From Candidatus Binatus soli (GTDB taxonomy: Bacteria > Desulfobacterota > Binatia > Binatales > Binataceae): DNA of 64,000 nucleotides. A model generated the notes under the pieces. That model was not told where the DNA came from. It searched no databases and saw nothing but the letters and a program-made list of their open reading frames with translations. Positions 34,772-42,166 of the stretch are shown here, one piece after another; within the stretch, counting starts at the first letter, position 1; each line of letters opens with the position of its first letter. The DNA is taken from positions 28,501 through 92,500 of the forward strand of contig DLMJ01000019.1 in assembly GCA_002479255.1 (NCBI GenBank), written 5' to 3'. The position numbers and the translations under genes are program-made.

Positions 34772-35101
34772 CTACGCGGTGACGATCCACTCCCGGGCCT
34801 CGGATGCCTGGGCGGTAGTGAAGACTCGCAGCTCTCCTGGCATCAGAAAGCGGAAAGCGCCGACCGCATGACTGATCCATGCGACGTCGGTCACGACGGC
34901 CATCCGTTCCCAACGTGAAAGATGCTCAATTCCAACTTTGAGGTCTTCCCACTCGGCGCCGAAATCGATCCCGCTAAATTGCGAACCCAGTTCGTAATAA
35001 AGCCGCAGCTTGGCATTTCGTTTCAGTGACTTCTCTATTGCCGGTATCACAACCTCAAGGTAGTCTCTTTCCGTCACCCGTTCCTTGGCCACGATTCCCA
35101 C
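34772..35101 (-). CDS. SpoIIAA-like (STAS/CRAL-TRIO superfamily) small protein, 5' end uncertain
   Basis: The body (YLEVVIPAIEKSLKRNAKLRLYYELGSQF, WEDLKVGIEHLSRWERMAVV, GAFRFLMPGELRVF, read in parts) matches the SpoIIAA-like family of about 120 residues. From the GTG at 35101 only 109 residues result. Family-like sequence (IEIIEGLPESV) continues in frame upstream to about 35137, but no ATG/GTG/TTG opens it before an in-frame TAA. An ATG at 35144 would fit if one base were removed. So the start is either GTG 35101, a non-standard codon, or a small frameshift has occurred. Confidence 0.78.
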   Translation of the reverse strand: MGIVAKERVTERDYLEVVIPAIEKSLKRNAKLRLYYELGSQFSGIDFGAEWEDLKVGIEHLSRWERMAVVTDVAWISHAVGAFRFLMPGELRVFTTAQASEAREWIVTA

Positions 35102-35237
35102 GACGCTTTCGGGAAGGCCTTCGATAATCTCGATCGTACTGCATCTCCTCTGGTTGCGCTTCTGACGCCACTGTTACAGCCCAACCGGACTTGGAGCGTA
35201 CCGGTTCGACGCCACCCGCTGTATCTTTGCTATCACG

Positions 35238-36383
35238 TCATCCGCTTTTTACCAGACGATGGCCGAGCAGGTTGAGCTTGAAGCTGCGCACGCTCTCCGG
35301 CAGCACCACGTCGCCGCTTGGGCTTTGGAAGCAGAGCGCATCGAAGGGACACTGCACGATGCACGCGCCGCACTGCACGCATTGGTGCGCTCTTGGCAGC
35401 GTGGCCATATGCCGGATGTCATCGACCTCGAAAACTTCGACCGGGCATACCTGCTCGCAGAAGCCCGCCCCCTTGCATAGGTGCGGATCCAGGATTATCC
35501 GCAGCAGCCGATCCTCGTGCAAACCGCTTTTGTAAGTCGGGGTGCTGCCCATAAGGTCGATGCTCAGCAGCACCACCACGACCAGCGAGATCGCACTCCA
35601 GCGTAGCAGCGATGCCCACGAGAGCCCGCCGATGAGCAGGGCATAGCCGAAGAGGACGGCTAGGAAGATACCCCAGAATATGAGGGGTAGGGCGCGCGGG
35701 CCGAAGTCGAAGAAAATGAACCCAATGTTCTTGCCTTCGGTGCGGAGGCGCCTTTCATAAAGAGGGAAGGCGAGGAAGATGACCATTGAAAGTGTCCACA
35801 CCAGACCGATCACTGGGAGCACGCCATCCCTCCAAAACGGAAACAAAAGTAGGGCGAAGAGGGAAATCGGAAATGCCCACGCAACCGCCATCTCGAGCCG
35901 CTGCGGCCACTCGAAGGCAACCGCACCCATTTCCCGTGTTTTTTTGAATCTGTTGCGCACGAACGCTGGAATTGCGCTGGCATACGCCGGTCCCCAGATG
36001 ACTTTCCATCCGGCCTTATGCTGGATCGCCCGTCCCTCGATGCCGGTAGCGGCAAGCTGCGGCAGGATTACCGTCCGATGGTCCACGAGATCTTCGATAC
36101 CGCTCGTTTTCAACACCGACACAACGTCATGATTGGTCAGCATCCCTCCCGTGGCGGCGCACCAGACGTTGACCCCTCGGCTGTTGGCGACCAGCAGATA
36201 TGCGTCCATTCCCTCGATTGCCCGCCTGAGCCGTTCCACTGTCAGGCGGAAGTTGCCGGTTAAAAGCACGGGTGAATTTCGATCGGGATTGCCGATTTTA
36301 GTCAGGCCGGTCCTGCATGGAAACGGCAACACGCGCAACAGCGTCTGAAGCACGTTGATCAAAATGTAGCGCAGGTGATTCAT
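35238..36383 (-). CDS. Fused HgcA-HgcB-like protein: corrinoid-binding domain, membrane helices, ferredoxin domain
   Basis: 381 residues. The N-terminal CdhD-like corrinoid domain has NVWCAA at 72-77; C75 matches the cap-helix cysteine that ligates cobalt in HgcA. HILPQL-type sequence (TVILPQLAATGIEG) follows as in HgcA. About four membrane helices span 165-275. A ferredoxin domain with C303-x5-C309-x3-C313 and C335-x2-C338-x2-C341-x3-C345 resembles HgcB. HgcA normally shows GK after WCA(A/S); here it is TGG, so mercury methylation is not assured. The start overlaps the upstream methyltransferase stop by ATGA. Confidence 0.82.
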   Translation of the reverse strand: MNHLRYILINVLQTLLRVLPFPCRTGLTKIGNPDRNSPVLLTGNFRLTVERLRRAIEGMDAYLLVANSRGVNVWCAATGGMLTNHDVVSVLKTSGIEDLVDHRTVILPQLAATGIEGRAIQHKAGWKVIWGPAYASAIPAFVRNRFKKTREMGAVAFEWPQRLEMAVAWAFPISLFALLLFPFWRDGVLPVIGLVWTLSMVIFLAFPLYERRLRTEGKNIGFIFFDFGPRALPLIFWGIFLAVLFGYALLIGGLSWASLLRWSAISLVVVVLLSIDLMGSTPTYKSGLHEDRLLRIILDPHLCKGAGFCEQVCPVEVFEVDDIRHMATLPRAHQCVQCGACIVQCPFDALCFQSPSGDVVLPESVRSFKLNLLGHRLVKSG

Positions 36384-37045
36384 GCTGCCTGACCCGGCGC
36401 TCGGGCCACCAATTCGACGAAACTGCGCAAAGTGTTCAAGCGTAGCGATTCGATCGAGAAGCCCGCATGAGTGACCTTCTCGGGGAGGTTCTCGACCGCA
36501 TGCGTCGTCTGCTGGGTGATGACATACGCCAGCGCCACGAGTGGAGCCCGGCTCAGCGCATGAAGCATCCGCCGCAAGACGTCCGGCGGCTTGACTTCAT
36601 CGGCAATCAGCAACGGACCGCCGGGCCTGAGAATCCGCTTGATCTGCTTTAGCGCATAATGGATTTCGTCCTCGCTCAACTCGGAGAAGCAGAGACCGCT
36701 CATCACAACGTCGTAACTGGCCGACGCCTCGCCGCCGAGTTCGGCAATCCCCATCTCCCGAAAATCGATTTTCTCGGCAAGGCCCGCTGCTTGTGCGCTC
36801 TCTCTGGCGATCTCCAGCATCTGGGCATTTACATCTATCGCGCTGACGTGCGCTCCGCGGCCAGCGGCTCGCAAGGTCAAAGCGCCGGTGCCGCAGCCCA
36901 GGTCGAGCGCTCGCTGCCCGTCATGGATCCGGCTCGCGAGGCGATCATAGGCGTGCCCCAGACTCCCGAAGGTGAGCAGCCACATGCCGAGATCGTATCG
37001 GCGTGGAGCGGATTCCAGAATCCGCATTAGAACGTACGTGCTCAT
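36380..37045 (-). CDS. SAM methyltransferase coupled to the HgcAB-like fusion (CpaM-like)
   Basis: A 221-residue class I methyltransferase with motif I ALDLGCGTGALTLRAAG (D48 onward), the acidic residue in SAIDVNAQM and a motif IV region SYDVVMSGLCFSEL. The N-terminal RRYDLGMWLLTFGSLGHAYD segment, before the Rossmann fold, is distinctive. Its TGA overlaps the ATG of the corrinoid-ferredoxin protein, so the two are almost certainly co-translated. It resembles methyltransferases I recall as accompanying corrinoid fusion proteins (CpaM); this is from memory. A likely role is methylating or using the corrinoid methyl group (inference). Confidence 0.82.
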   Translation of the reverse strand: MSTYVLMRILESAPRRYDLGMWLLTFGSLGHAYDRLASRIHDGQRALDLGCGTGALTLRAAGRGAHVSAIDVNAQMLEIARESAQAAGLAEKIDFREMGIAELGGEASASYDVVMSGLCFSELSEDEIHYALKQIKRILRPGGPLLIADEVKPPDVLRRMLHALSRAPLVALAYVITQQTTHAVENLPEKVTHAGFSIESLRLNTLRSFVELVARAPGQAA

Positions 37046-37141
37046 TGGATGCGCGCGCCCACGCTACAACGAGTGCGTGCTGCGAATGATTTTACGTCTC
37101 CTTCCGCCCGCTGTCACGGCTCTTTCGGCTCGAAAGCGCGC

Positions 37142-37852
37142 CTACAGCCATGCGAACGACTCGCGGATGAACGCGGGAGCGCCGCCGCGCGCGATCGTCC
37201 CGTGCGCCATCACGACGTTGACCGGGTCCCACGCAAGCACGCGCCCGAGCGCGGCGCGCGCCGACGCGCGCCGCACGAAGCTGAGGCGCCATTCCAGCGG
37301 AGCGCGCCCGACCGGCTCGGTAATTCCCCCCAGGCGCGCGTAGGTCGCCCTCCATCCCTGCCATCCGGGGGTGTTGCGGATAAACTCCATCGAGAAGTTC
37401 TCGATCAGATCGGCGAACAGCGCAGTGCGCGACGCACGATGGAAGAAAACGATCTCATCCATGATCAGGCTGCCGCAAAACAGTGCGTGGTCGATCTCGC
37501 CGCGCCAATCCTCGGGCGGTTCGTCGCAGAGCACGCCGCTGAATTTCAGGTCGGCGCGCTTGCGAATCACCGACGGCAGGCCCCACAGCCTCGCGCCGGG
37601 AAACTCTGACGCCCAGTCGCCCATGAACAGATGATGGATCTTGTTGGGAGAGACCAGATGCGCCGGGTGGCCGAGCGCTGCGAGTTCCGCCCGGAGCGAA
37701 TCGGTCAGCGGAATCGGCGACCAGATCCACAGCGCGCCAACGGCGAGCCGCGCCACCGCCATCCGGGTGGGATATGGAAACGAGTAGAAATCGACGGTCG
37801 GGCCTTCGGCGATCCAGAAATTTTCACCCAACTGCCGAAGTGTCGCGCTCAC
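37142..37852 (-). CDS. DUF4336 family protein
   Basis: 236 residues from GTG 37852, with a purine-rich GGCGGGA upstream. The N-terminal pattern NFWIAEGPTVDFYSFPYPTR and LAVGALWIWSPIPLT matches DUF4336, a family related in outline to metallo-beta-lactamase-like hydrolases but without an obvious HxHxDH motif. No signal peptide is present. It lies 96 nt upstream of the methyltransferase on the same strand, so it probably belongs to the same unit. Function unknown. Confidence 0.8.
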   Translation of the reverse strand: MSATLRQLGENFWIAEGPTVDFYSFPYPTRMAVARLAVGALWIWSPIPLTDSLRAELAALGHPAHLVSPNKIHHLFMGDWASEFPGARLWGLPSVIRKRADLKFSGVLCDEPPEDWRGEIDHALFCGSLIMDEIVFFHRASRTALFADLIENFSMEFIRNTPGWQGWRATYARLGGITEPVGRAPLEWRLSFVRRASARAALGRVLAWDPVNVVMAHGTIARGGAPAFIRESFAWL

Positions 37853-37869
37853 GATTCCCGCCGTACCTC

Positions 37870-37971
37870 ACTCTCACGCGCCCTGAATTATCTTTCGTAC
37901 CTCGGAATTCGGATCATTCACGACCTGGCTTTCAAGATTGAACACCATCGTGGACCGCTTGCCGCCGTCGG
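37870..37971. repeat. Direct repeat copy B (~102 bp) flanking the corrinoid block
   Basis: Second copy of the 34669-34770 repeat in the same orientation. On the - strand a short frame (37874-37987, 37 codons: MASGATDGGKRSTM...IIQGA) runs through the whole copy. In copy A the equivalent frame is broken by TAG, and most differences change amino acids, so coding is doubtful. The copy lies just upstream of the DUF4336 gene. Together the copies bracket about 3.1 kb. Confidence 0.9.
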
Positions 37972-38095
37972 TTGCGCCCGACGCCATATGCATCGCGGTT
38001 TATAGTGCTGACAGCAGCGAGCTGGCGCAAGCGTGCGTCGAGTCGTTGAGTTGCCGAAGTCGCCGCCACTTTCCTAAGATGCATGCGGTGGACTG

Positions 38096-39460
38096 ATGTT
38101 GATGCGTACGTTGGCTCGCGCTCCAATCGCACAACGGCTGAGAGCCGGCCGCGGCCTTCGAGAGACGGCGCCGCGCAAGAGCCATGCGCACTGGAAGGCG
38201 CCCACGAATCGGCCTGATCCGATCCAGTTACTGATCGAATCCGACGCGGGGCGAATTCCCAAGCTGCTCCCCATTCGTTACGGGCGAATGCAGCAGTCGC
38301 CGTTTGCCTTCCTCCGCGGTGCAGCAGCCGTAATGGCATTCGATTTGGCCGAGACTCCCCGGACAGGACTCCGCGTCCAGGCTTGCGGCGACTGCCACAT
38401 AATGAACTTCGGAGCATTCGCGACGCCTGAGCGCAACTTAGTTTTCGATATCAATGATTTCGATGAAACAATCCCGGCTCCCTGGGAATGGGACGTCAAG
38501 CGCTTGACCGTGAGTATCGAAGTCGCGGGGCGCTCCGCGGGCATTAAATCCCGGTATCGGGAGCACGCTGTTCGAGCGGCGGTGCGTTCCTACCGCGAGC
38601 ATCTGGGCGAGTATGCGACCATGCCGTCGCTCGAGGTGTGGTATGAGCGAATCGATTTCCAGCAACTCCTCGATAGAGTTCCGGGGCCCAAGAACCGCCG
38701 GCGCGACAGAAGAGTTTCCGAGAGGGCTCGGCGAAAGACGGTGCCGAACAATTTGCTTCCTTCGATGGCCGCCAAAGACAAGACCAAGATCAAGGACGAG
38801 CCGCCGCTGATCTATCATTTGCCCAGTCAACGGACCTCGGCCTATCTACGGCGAGCGGCGTCAATCTTCAAGCGATACCGGACCTCCCTCCATGAGTCGT
38901 ATCGAGTGCTCCTTGATCGGTTTGAGCTGCTGGACGTCGCGTTCAAAGTCGTCGGCATTGGAAGTGTCGGAACCTTCTGCGAGGTGGCGTTGTTCAGGGA
39001 TGCGCAGGACGCGCCGCTGTTTCTGCAGATCAAGGAAGCTCGCGCTTCAGTGTTGGAGCCATACGCCGGCCGCAGTGTATTTTCGACGCACGGGCAGCGA
39101 GTGGTCTATGGTCAGCGCTTGATGCAGGCATCCAGTGACATATTCCTGGGTTGGACGGTCGGGTTGGAACCTGGCCGCCACTTTTACGTCCGCCAATTGC
39201 GCGATATGAAGATTCCGATGCCGGTCGACACGGAGGATCCCACCGACCTCGCCTATTTCGCCGACGCATGCGGCTGGGCGCTAGCTCGAGCGCATGCGCG
39301 CACGGGAGACCCTGCGATGATCGCCGGCTATCTCGGCTCGAGCGATGCCTTCGATGACGCAATAGTGAAATTTGCGAAAGACTATGCCGATCAAACTGAG
39401 AGCGACTACAGTGCTTTGTTGAAAGCGATAAAAAGTGGACGAATCAAAGTCGCGAGATGA
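38096..39460 (+). CDS. DUF2252 family protein
   Basis: 454 residues. The conserved block is unmistakable: RYGRMQQSPFAFLRGAAAVM, RVQACGDCHIMNFGAFATPE and VFDINDFDETIPAPWEWDVK. This is the kinase-like, uncharacterised DUF2252 fold. A basic insertion near 205-225 (PKNRRRDRRVSERARRK) could bind nucleic acid or phospholipid. The start ATG 38096 is followed by another ATG two codons on. Its end overlaps an upstream-extended frame of the next gene. Confidence 0.85.
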   Translation: MLMRTLARAPIAQRLRAGRGLRETAPRKSHAHWKAPTNRPDPIQLLIESDAGRIPKLLPIRYGRMQQSPFAFLRGAAAVMAFDLAETPRTGLRVQACGDCHIMNFGAFATPERNLVFDINDFDETIPAPWEWDVKRLTVSIEVAGRSAGIKSRYREHAVRAAVRSYREHLGEYATMPSLEVWYERIDFQQLLDRVPGPKNRRRDRRVSERARRKTVPNNLLPSMAAKDKTKIKDEPPLIYHLPSQRTSAYLRRAASIFKRYRTSLHESYRVLLDRFELLDVAFKVVGIGSVGTFCEVALFRDAQDAPLFLQIKEARASVLEPYAGRSVFSTHGQRVVYGQRLMQASSDIFLGWTVGLEPGRHFYVRQLRDMKIPMPVDTEDPTDLAYFADACGWALARAHARTGDPAMIAGYLGSSDAFDDAIVKFAKDYADQTESDYSALLKAIKSGRIKVAR

Positions 39461-39506
39461 TGCAGTTCCGTCGAACGATTTCAGAACTGGACATGATCGC
39501 TCGACA

Positions 39507-40055
39507 ATGCCTGGCACGGTTATGGAGCAGGCTCACACAACGCGACCCCCGCTGTGGGCGTATCTCGGCACGGTCGTGTTCACCGTGGTCGTGCCGGGTT
39601 CGGTGGTCGGCCTTGTCCCCTACCTGATTTCACGATGGGAGCTGAGGCCGCCATTGCTCGGGCTCGGGCCAACCCGATGGATCGGCCTTGGGATGTTCGT
39701 CATCGCGGTTCCGGCGTTTGCCGACTTTCTCGCACGCTTCGTGCGCGAGGGACACGGGACTCCGGCTCCGATCGCGCCGACGCGGCGGCTTGTAGTGGGT
39801 GGAGTCTACCGATGCGTGCGCAACCCCGCCTATATCGCGGTGATCGCGATGCTTGTCGGCCAGGCGCTCTTCTTCGGTAACTTGGGTGTGCTCGAGTACG
39901 CATTAGCGGTTGCGATCGGATTCCATTTGTTCGTGATTCTCTACGAGGAACCCACGCTCAGGCGGACATTTGGCCGCGATTACCAGGACTACTGCCGATC
40001 GGTGCCGCGCTGGATCCCGCGCTTGCGTCCAGCCGACCGTGGGGGCCAGCGATGA
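39507..40055 (+). CDS. Isoprenylcysteine carboxyl methyltransferase-like (ICMT/NnrU) membrane protein
   Basis: About 182 residues from ATG 39507; ATG 39522 or the GTG at 39435 (overlapping the previous gene) are alternatives. Four to five membrane segments are visible. The C-terminal signature YRCVRNPAYIAVIAMLVGQAL and LYEEPTLRRTFGRDYQDYC, VPRWIP fits the ICMT/phospholipid methyltransferase superfamily. Such proteins methylate prenylated or lipid substrates with SAM. The gene follows DUF2252 closely, so co-expression is likely. Confidence 0.82.
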   Translation: MPGTVMEQAHTTRPPLWAYLGTVVFTVVVPGSVVGLVPYLISRWELRPPLLGLGPTRWIGLGMFVIAVPAFADFLARFVREGHGTPAPIAPTRRLVVGGVYRCVRNPAYIAVIAMLVGQALFFGNLGVLEYALAVAIGFHLFVILYEEPTLRRTFGRDYQDYCRSVPRWIPRLRPADRGGQR

Positions 40056-40157
40056 ATCGTGGCGTGGTCCACAACGTGGACGTGGAATTCCACGCTGCGT
40101 ACTACAAGGTGGGATATTGCTTACGGCTCGATTTGGACTGGCAACCGAGTCGATCGG

Positions 40158-41303
40158 TCACTGCGGGCGCTCCGGACGAGTAAACAAGCCGACGTAGCGC
40201 GCCACGATCAGGTACTTCTTGAACAAGCGGTTGGTCTGCTCTTCGTGCGGGCTGATCGTGGCCCGGTCTTCGGGATCGAAGAAGCAGGTGGGATCCTCGG
40301 CCATATAGTCGCCGTTGTGGTAGTACGCCATCGCACGGCATCCGCCGCATGTGTACTGATACCGGCAGTCGCCGCACTTGCCTTTGAGCTGGCTACGATC
40401 GAGCACGTCGGCGAACAGTTGGCTGGAAGCGACCAGCTCGTCCAGCGGTTTTTCGCGCACGTTGCCGGCCTTGAGCTGATCGAGCAGAACCGGACAGACC
40501 GAAACATCGCCTTCCGCGTTGAGCGCCAACCAGGTCCCGACCCAGCATCCGATCGGCGGATTCTGCGGTACGGCGCCATTGGCGGCTCCTCCGGAAACCT
40601 GGGCGTGCAACTCCGGCGAGAGGAAGAACGGGGTGTAGCTCACGTAGCCGTTGACGTGGCTGCGCAACTCGGGATGGAAGTGAGCTTCGAGATCGTTGCG
40701 ATCGAACGCGAGCTTTTTGAACAAATCGCAACCCGAGCCTCGCGCCACGTAAGGCGAGCGGTTGTATGAAATCCGCCGATCGGTCAGATACTTGATAGTC
40801 TTGGCGAAGGTCTCGGTATTGTCCTTGGAGATCGTGACGATGACGTGGCGGTCAATCTTGAGCTCGTCGCACAGGGCCAGCACCTCCAGAGTACGATCAG
40901 GTTTGGCGTCGCGGCTCCATTCGTTACGCTCGTCAATCGAGTTCAGCCCCACCGATATAGTTACCTTGCCGTTGGTTGCTTCCTTGATTTCCTGCAGTTT
41001 GGTCCGGTCGAGTACCTCGCCGTTGCTGCAAACCTTGCATTGATAACCCAGCTCCACCGTAAGCCGGAGAAGCTCCAGCGCATCCTTGCGCAACAGGAAC
41101 TCGCCGCCGCTCCATCCGATAGCTATAACGCCGAGGCGCTTGGCTGGAAGCAATACCAGTTCACGAATCTCATCGAAGCTGAGCTCGCTTCGACGTTTGT
41201 CTCGGACCTTGTGCGCATCGTTGCTGCCGGTCATGCACAAAGGGCATTGCAGATTGCATAGACGAGTAGCCTCGAAATACAGCGCCGGAAAGTTATAACC
41301 CAT
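40158..41303 (-). CDS. Radical SAM enzyme with SPASM-type C-terminus
   Basis: 381 residues. The [4Fe-4S]/SAM motif CNLQCPLC (C16, C20, C23) is near the N-terminus, GWSGGEFLL is the SAM-binding GGE motif, and the C-terminal region GKCGDCRYQYTCGGCRAMAYY with further cysteines (CPVLL, CFF) is a SPASM/twitch cluster domain. Relatives modify peptides (PqqE, MftC) or porphyrins (AhbC/D, NirJ). No RiPP precursor is evident next to it. It is convergent with the ICMT-like gene. Confidence 0.87.
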   Translation of the reverse strand: MGYNFPALYFEATRLCNLQCPLCMTGSNDAHKVRDKRRSELSFDEIRELVLLPAKRLGVIAIGWSGGEFLLRKDALELLRLTVELGYQCKVCSNGEVLDRTKLQEIKEATNGKVTISVGLNSIDERNEWSRDAKPDRTLEVLALCDELKIDRHVIVTISKDNTETFAKTIKYLTDRRISYNRSPYVARGSGCDLFKKLAFDRNDLEAHFHPELRSHVNGYVSYTPFFLSPELHAQVSGGAANGAVPQNPPIGCWVGTWLALNAEGDVSVCPVLLDQLKAGNVREKPLDELVASSQLFADVLDRSQLKGKCGDCRYQYTCGGCRAMAYYHNGDYMAEDPTCFFDPEDRATISPHEEQTNRLFKKYLIVARYVGLFTRPERPQ

Positions 41304-41429
41304 GATCGCACGAAGCTAGCAGCAATTATCGTTCCGCACAACACGGCTCTTTCTGCGCGCTCTTTTCGGCTGGGATCATTGCGAAACTGGGTCGTTTCGA
41401 TGCAGGACTGTTTCCTTTGGAAGCAATCC

Positions 41430-42011
41430 TCAGGGCTGGAGCAGCGTCTTGCGCCATTGCCCTCCGCTGCGCACGAACAATTCGCGCCGATGCAATCGGA
41501 AGGGAGCTTGCACCCAGAATTCGATCCGATTCGGCGCCACACGGAGTCCAAGCCAGTATTTCGGCCGCACCGGCTCTTTGCCCCTCAATTCCCGTCGGAG
41601 CTTGGCGACACGCGCGATCAGCTCTTCGCGGCTTTTCAGCCGATGGCTCTGATGCGAGACGCTGCCCGAAATCCTGCTCTCTATCGGCCGGGTAACCCAA
41701 TACTCGTCCGCTTCCTGCACAGTCATCCGCTCGACCGAACCATCGATCCTGACCTGGCGTCCCTTCCGCGGCCAATAAAAGACCATCGCGGCGCGGGGAT
41801 TTTGCGCCATTTGCCGGCCCTTGGGACTGCGTATATCTGTGTAGAAGGAAAATCCTCGCGCATCCGCTTGCTTGAGCAGGATGTAGCGCACGCTGGGCCT
41901 ACCGTCGATCCCGCAAGTAGCCAGTGCCATCGCCTCCGGATGGTTGGTGCCGGCGGCCACTTCCTCACGAAACCATCGAGTAAATCGCGCGATCGGATCG
42001 TCTGTCTTCAT
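41430..42011 (-). CDS. pdxH: Pyridoxamine/pyridoxine 5'-phosphate oxidase
   Basis: The start at 42011 (MKTDDPIARFTRWF) has AGGGG just upstream and gives 193 residues; the open frame offers ten more. FMN- and PLP-binding segments are present: GRPSVRYILLKQADARGFSFYT, SPKGRQMAQNPRAAMVFYW, and the C-terminal EFWVQAPFRLHRR (family WQ/RLHDR region, with Val in place of the usual Gly/Trp context). The enzyme makes pyridoxal 5'-phosphate in the B6 salvage/de novo pathway. Confidence 0.9.
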   Translation of the reverse strand: MKTDDPIARFTRWFREEVAAGTNHPEAMALATCGIDGRPSVRYILLKQADARGFSFYTDIRSPKGRQMAQNPRAAMVFYWPRKGRQVRIDGSVERMTVQEADEYWVTRPIESRISGSVSHQSHRLKSREELIARVAKLRRELRGKEPVRPKYWLGLRVAPNRIEFWVQAPFRLHRRELFVRSGGQWRKTLLQP

Positions 42012-42166
42012 ATCCCCTGCCGGACGCATTCTTGATGCCATAGCTTGCTGGGAAGACAGATCGCCGACGCCGAGGCGCGCCTCGAAGCAGGCGGTGGCGC
42101 GATCGCGCGCACACGCACCGACTCGGCGGGAGCGTTTCTCCTTAAGTCTCGGTGCTTTCTCCCTGC

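Noticed and set aside
34664..34918. + strand frame (84 codons) through repeat A, sharing the LSYLGIRI peptide with a + frame at repeat B
   Set aside because: Similarity is just the DNA repeat; the rest of the frames differ and overlap the SpoIIAA-like gene antisense.
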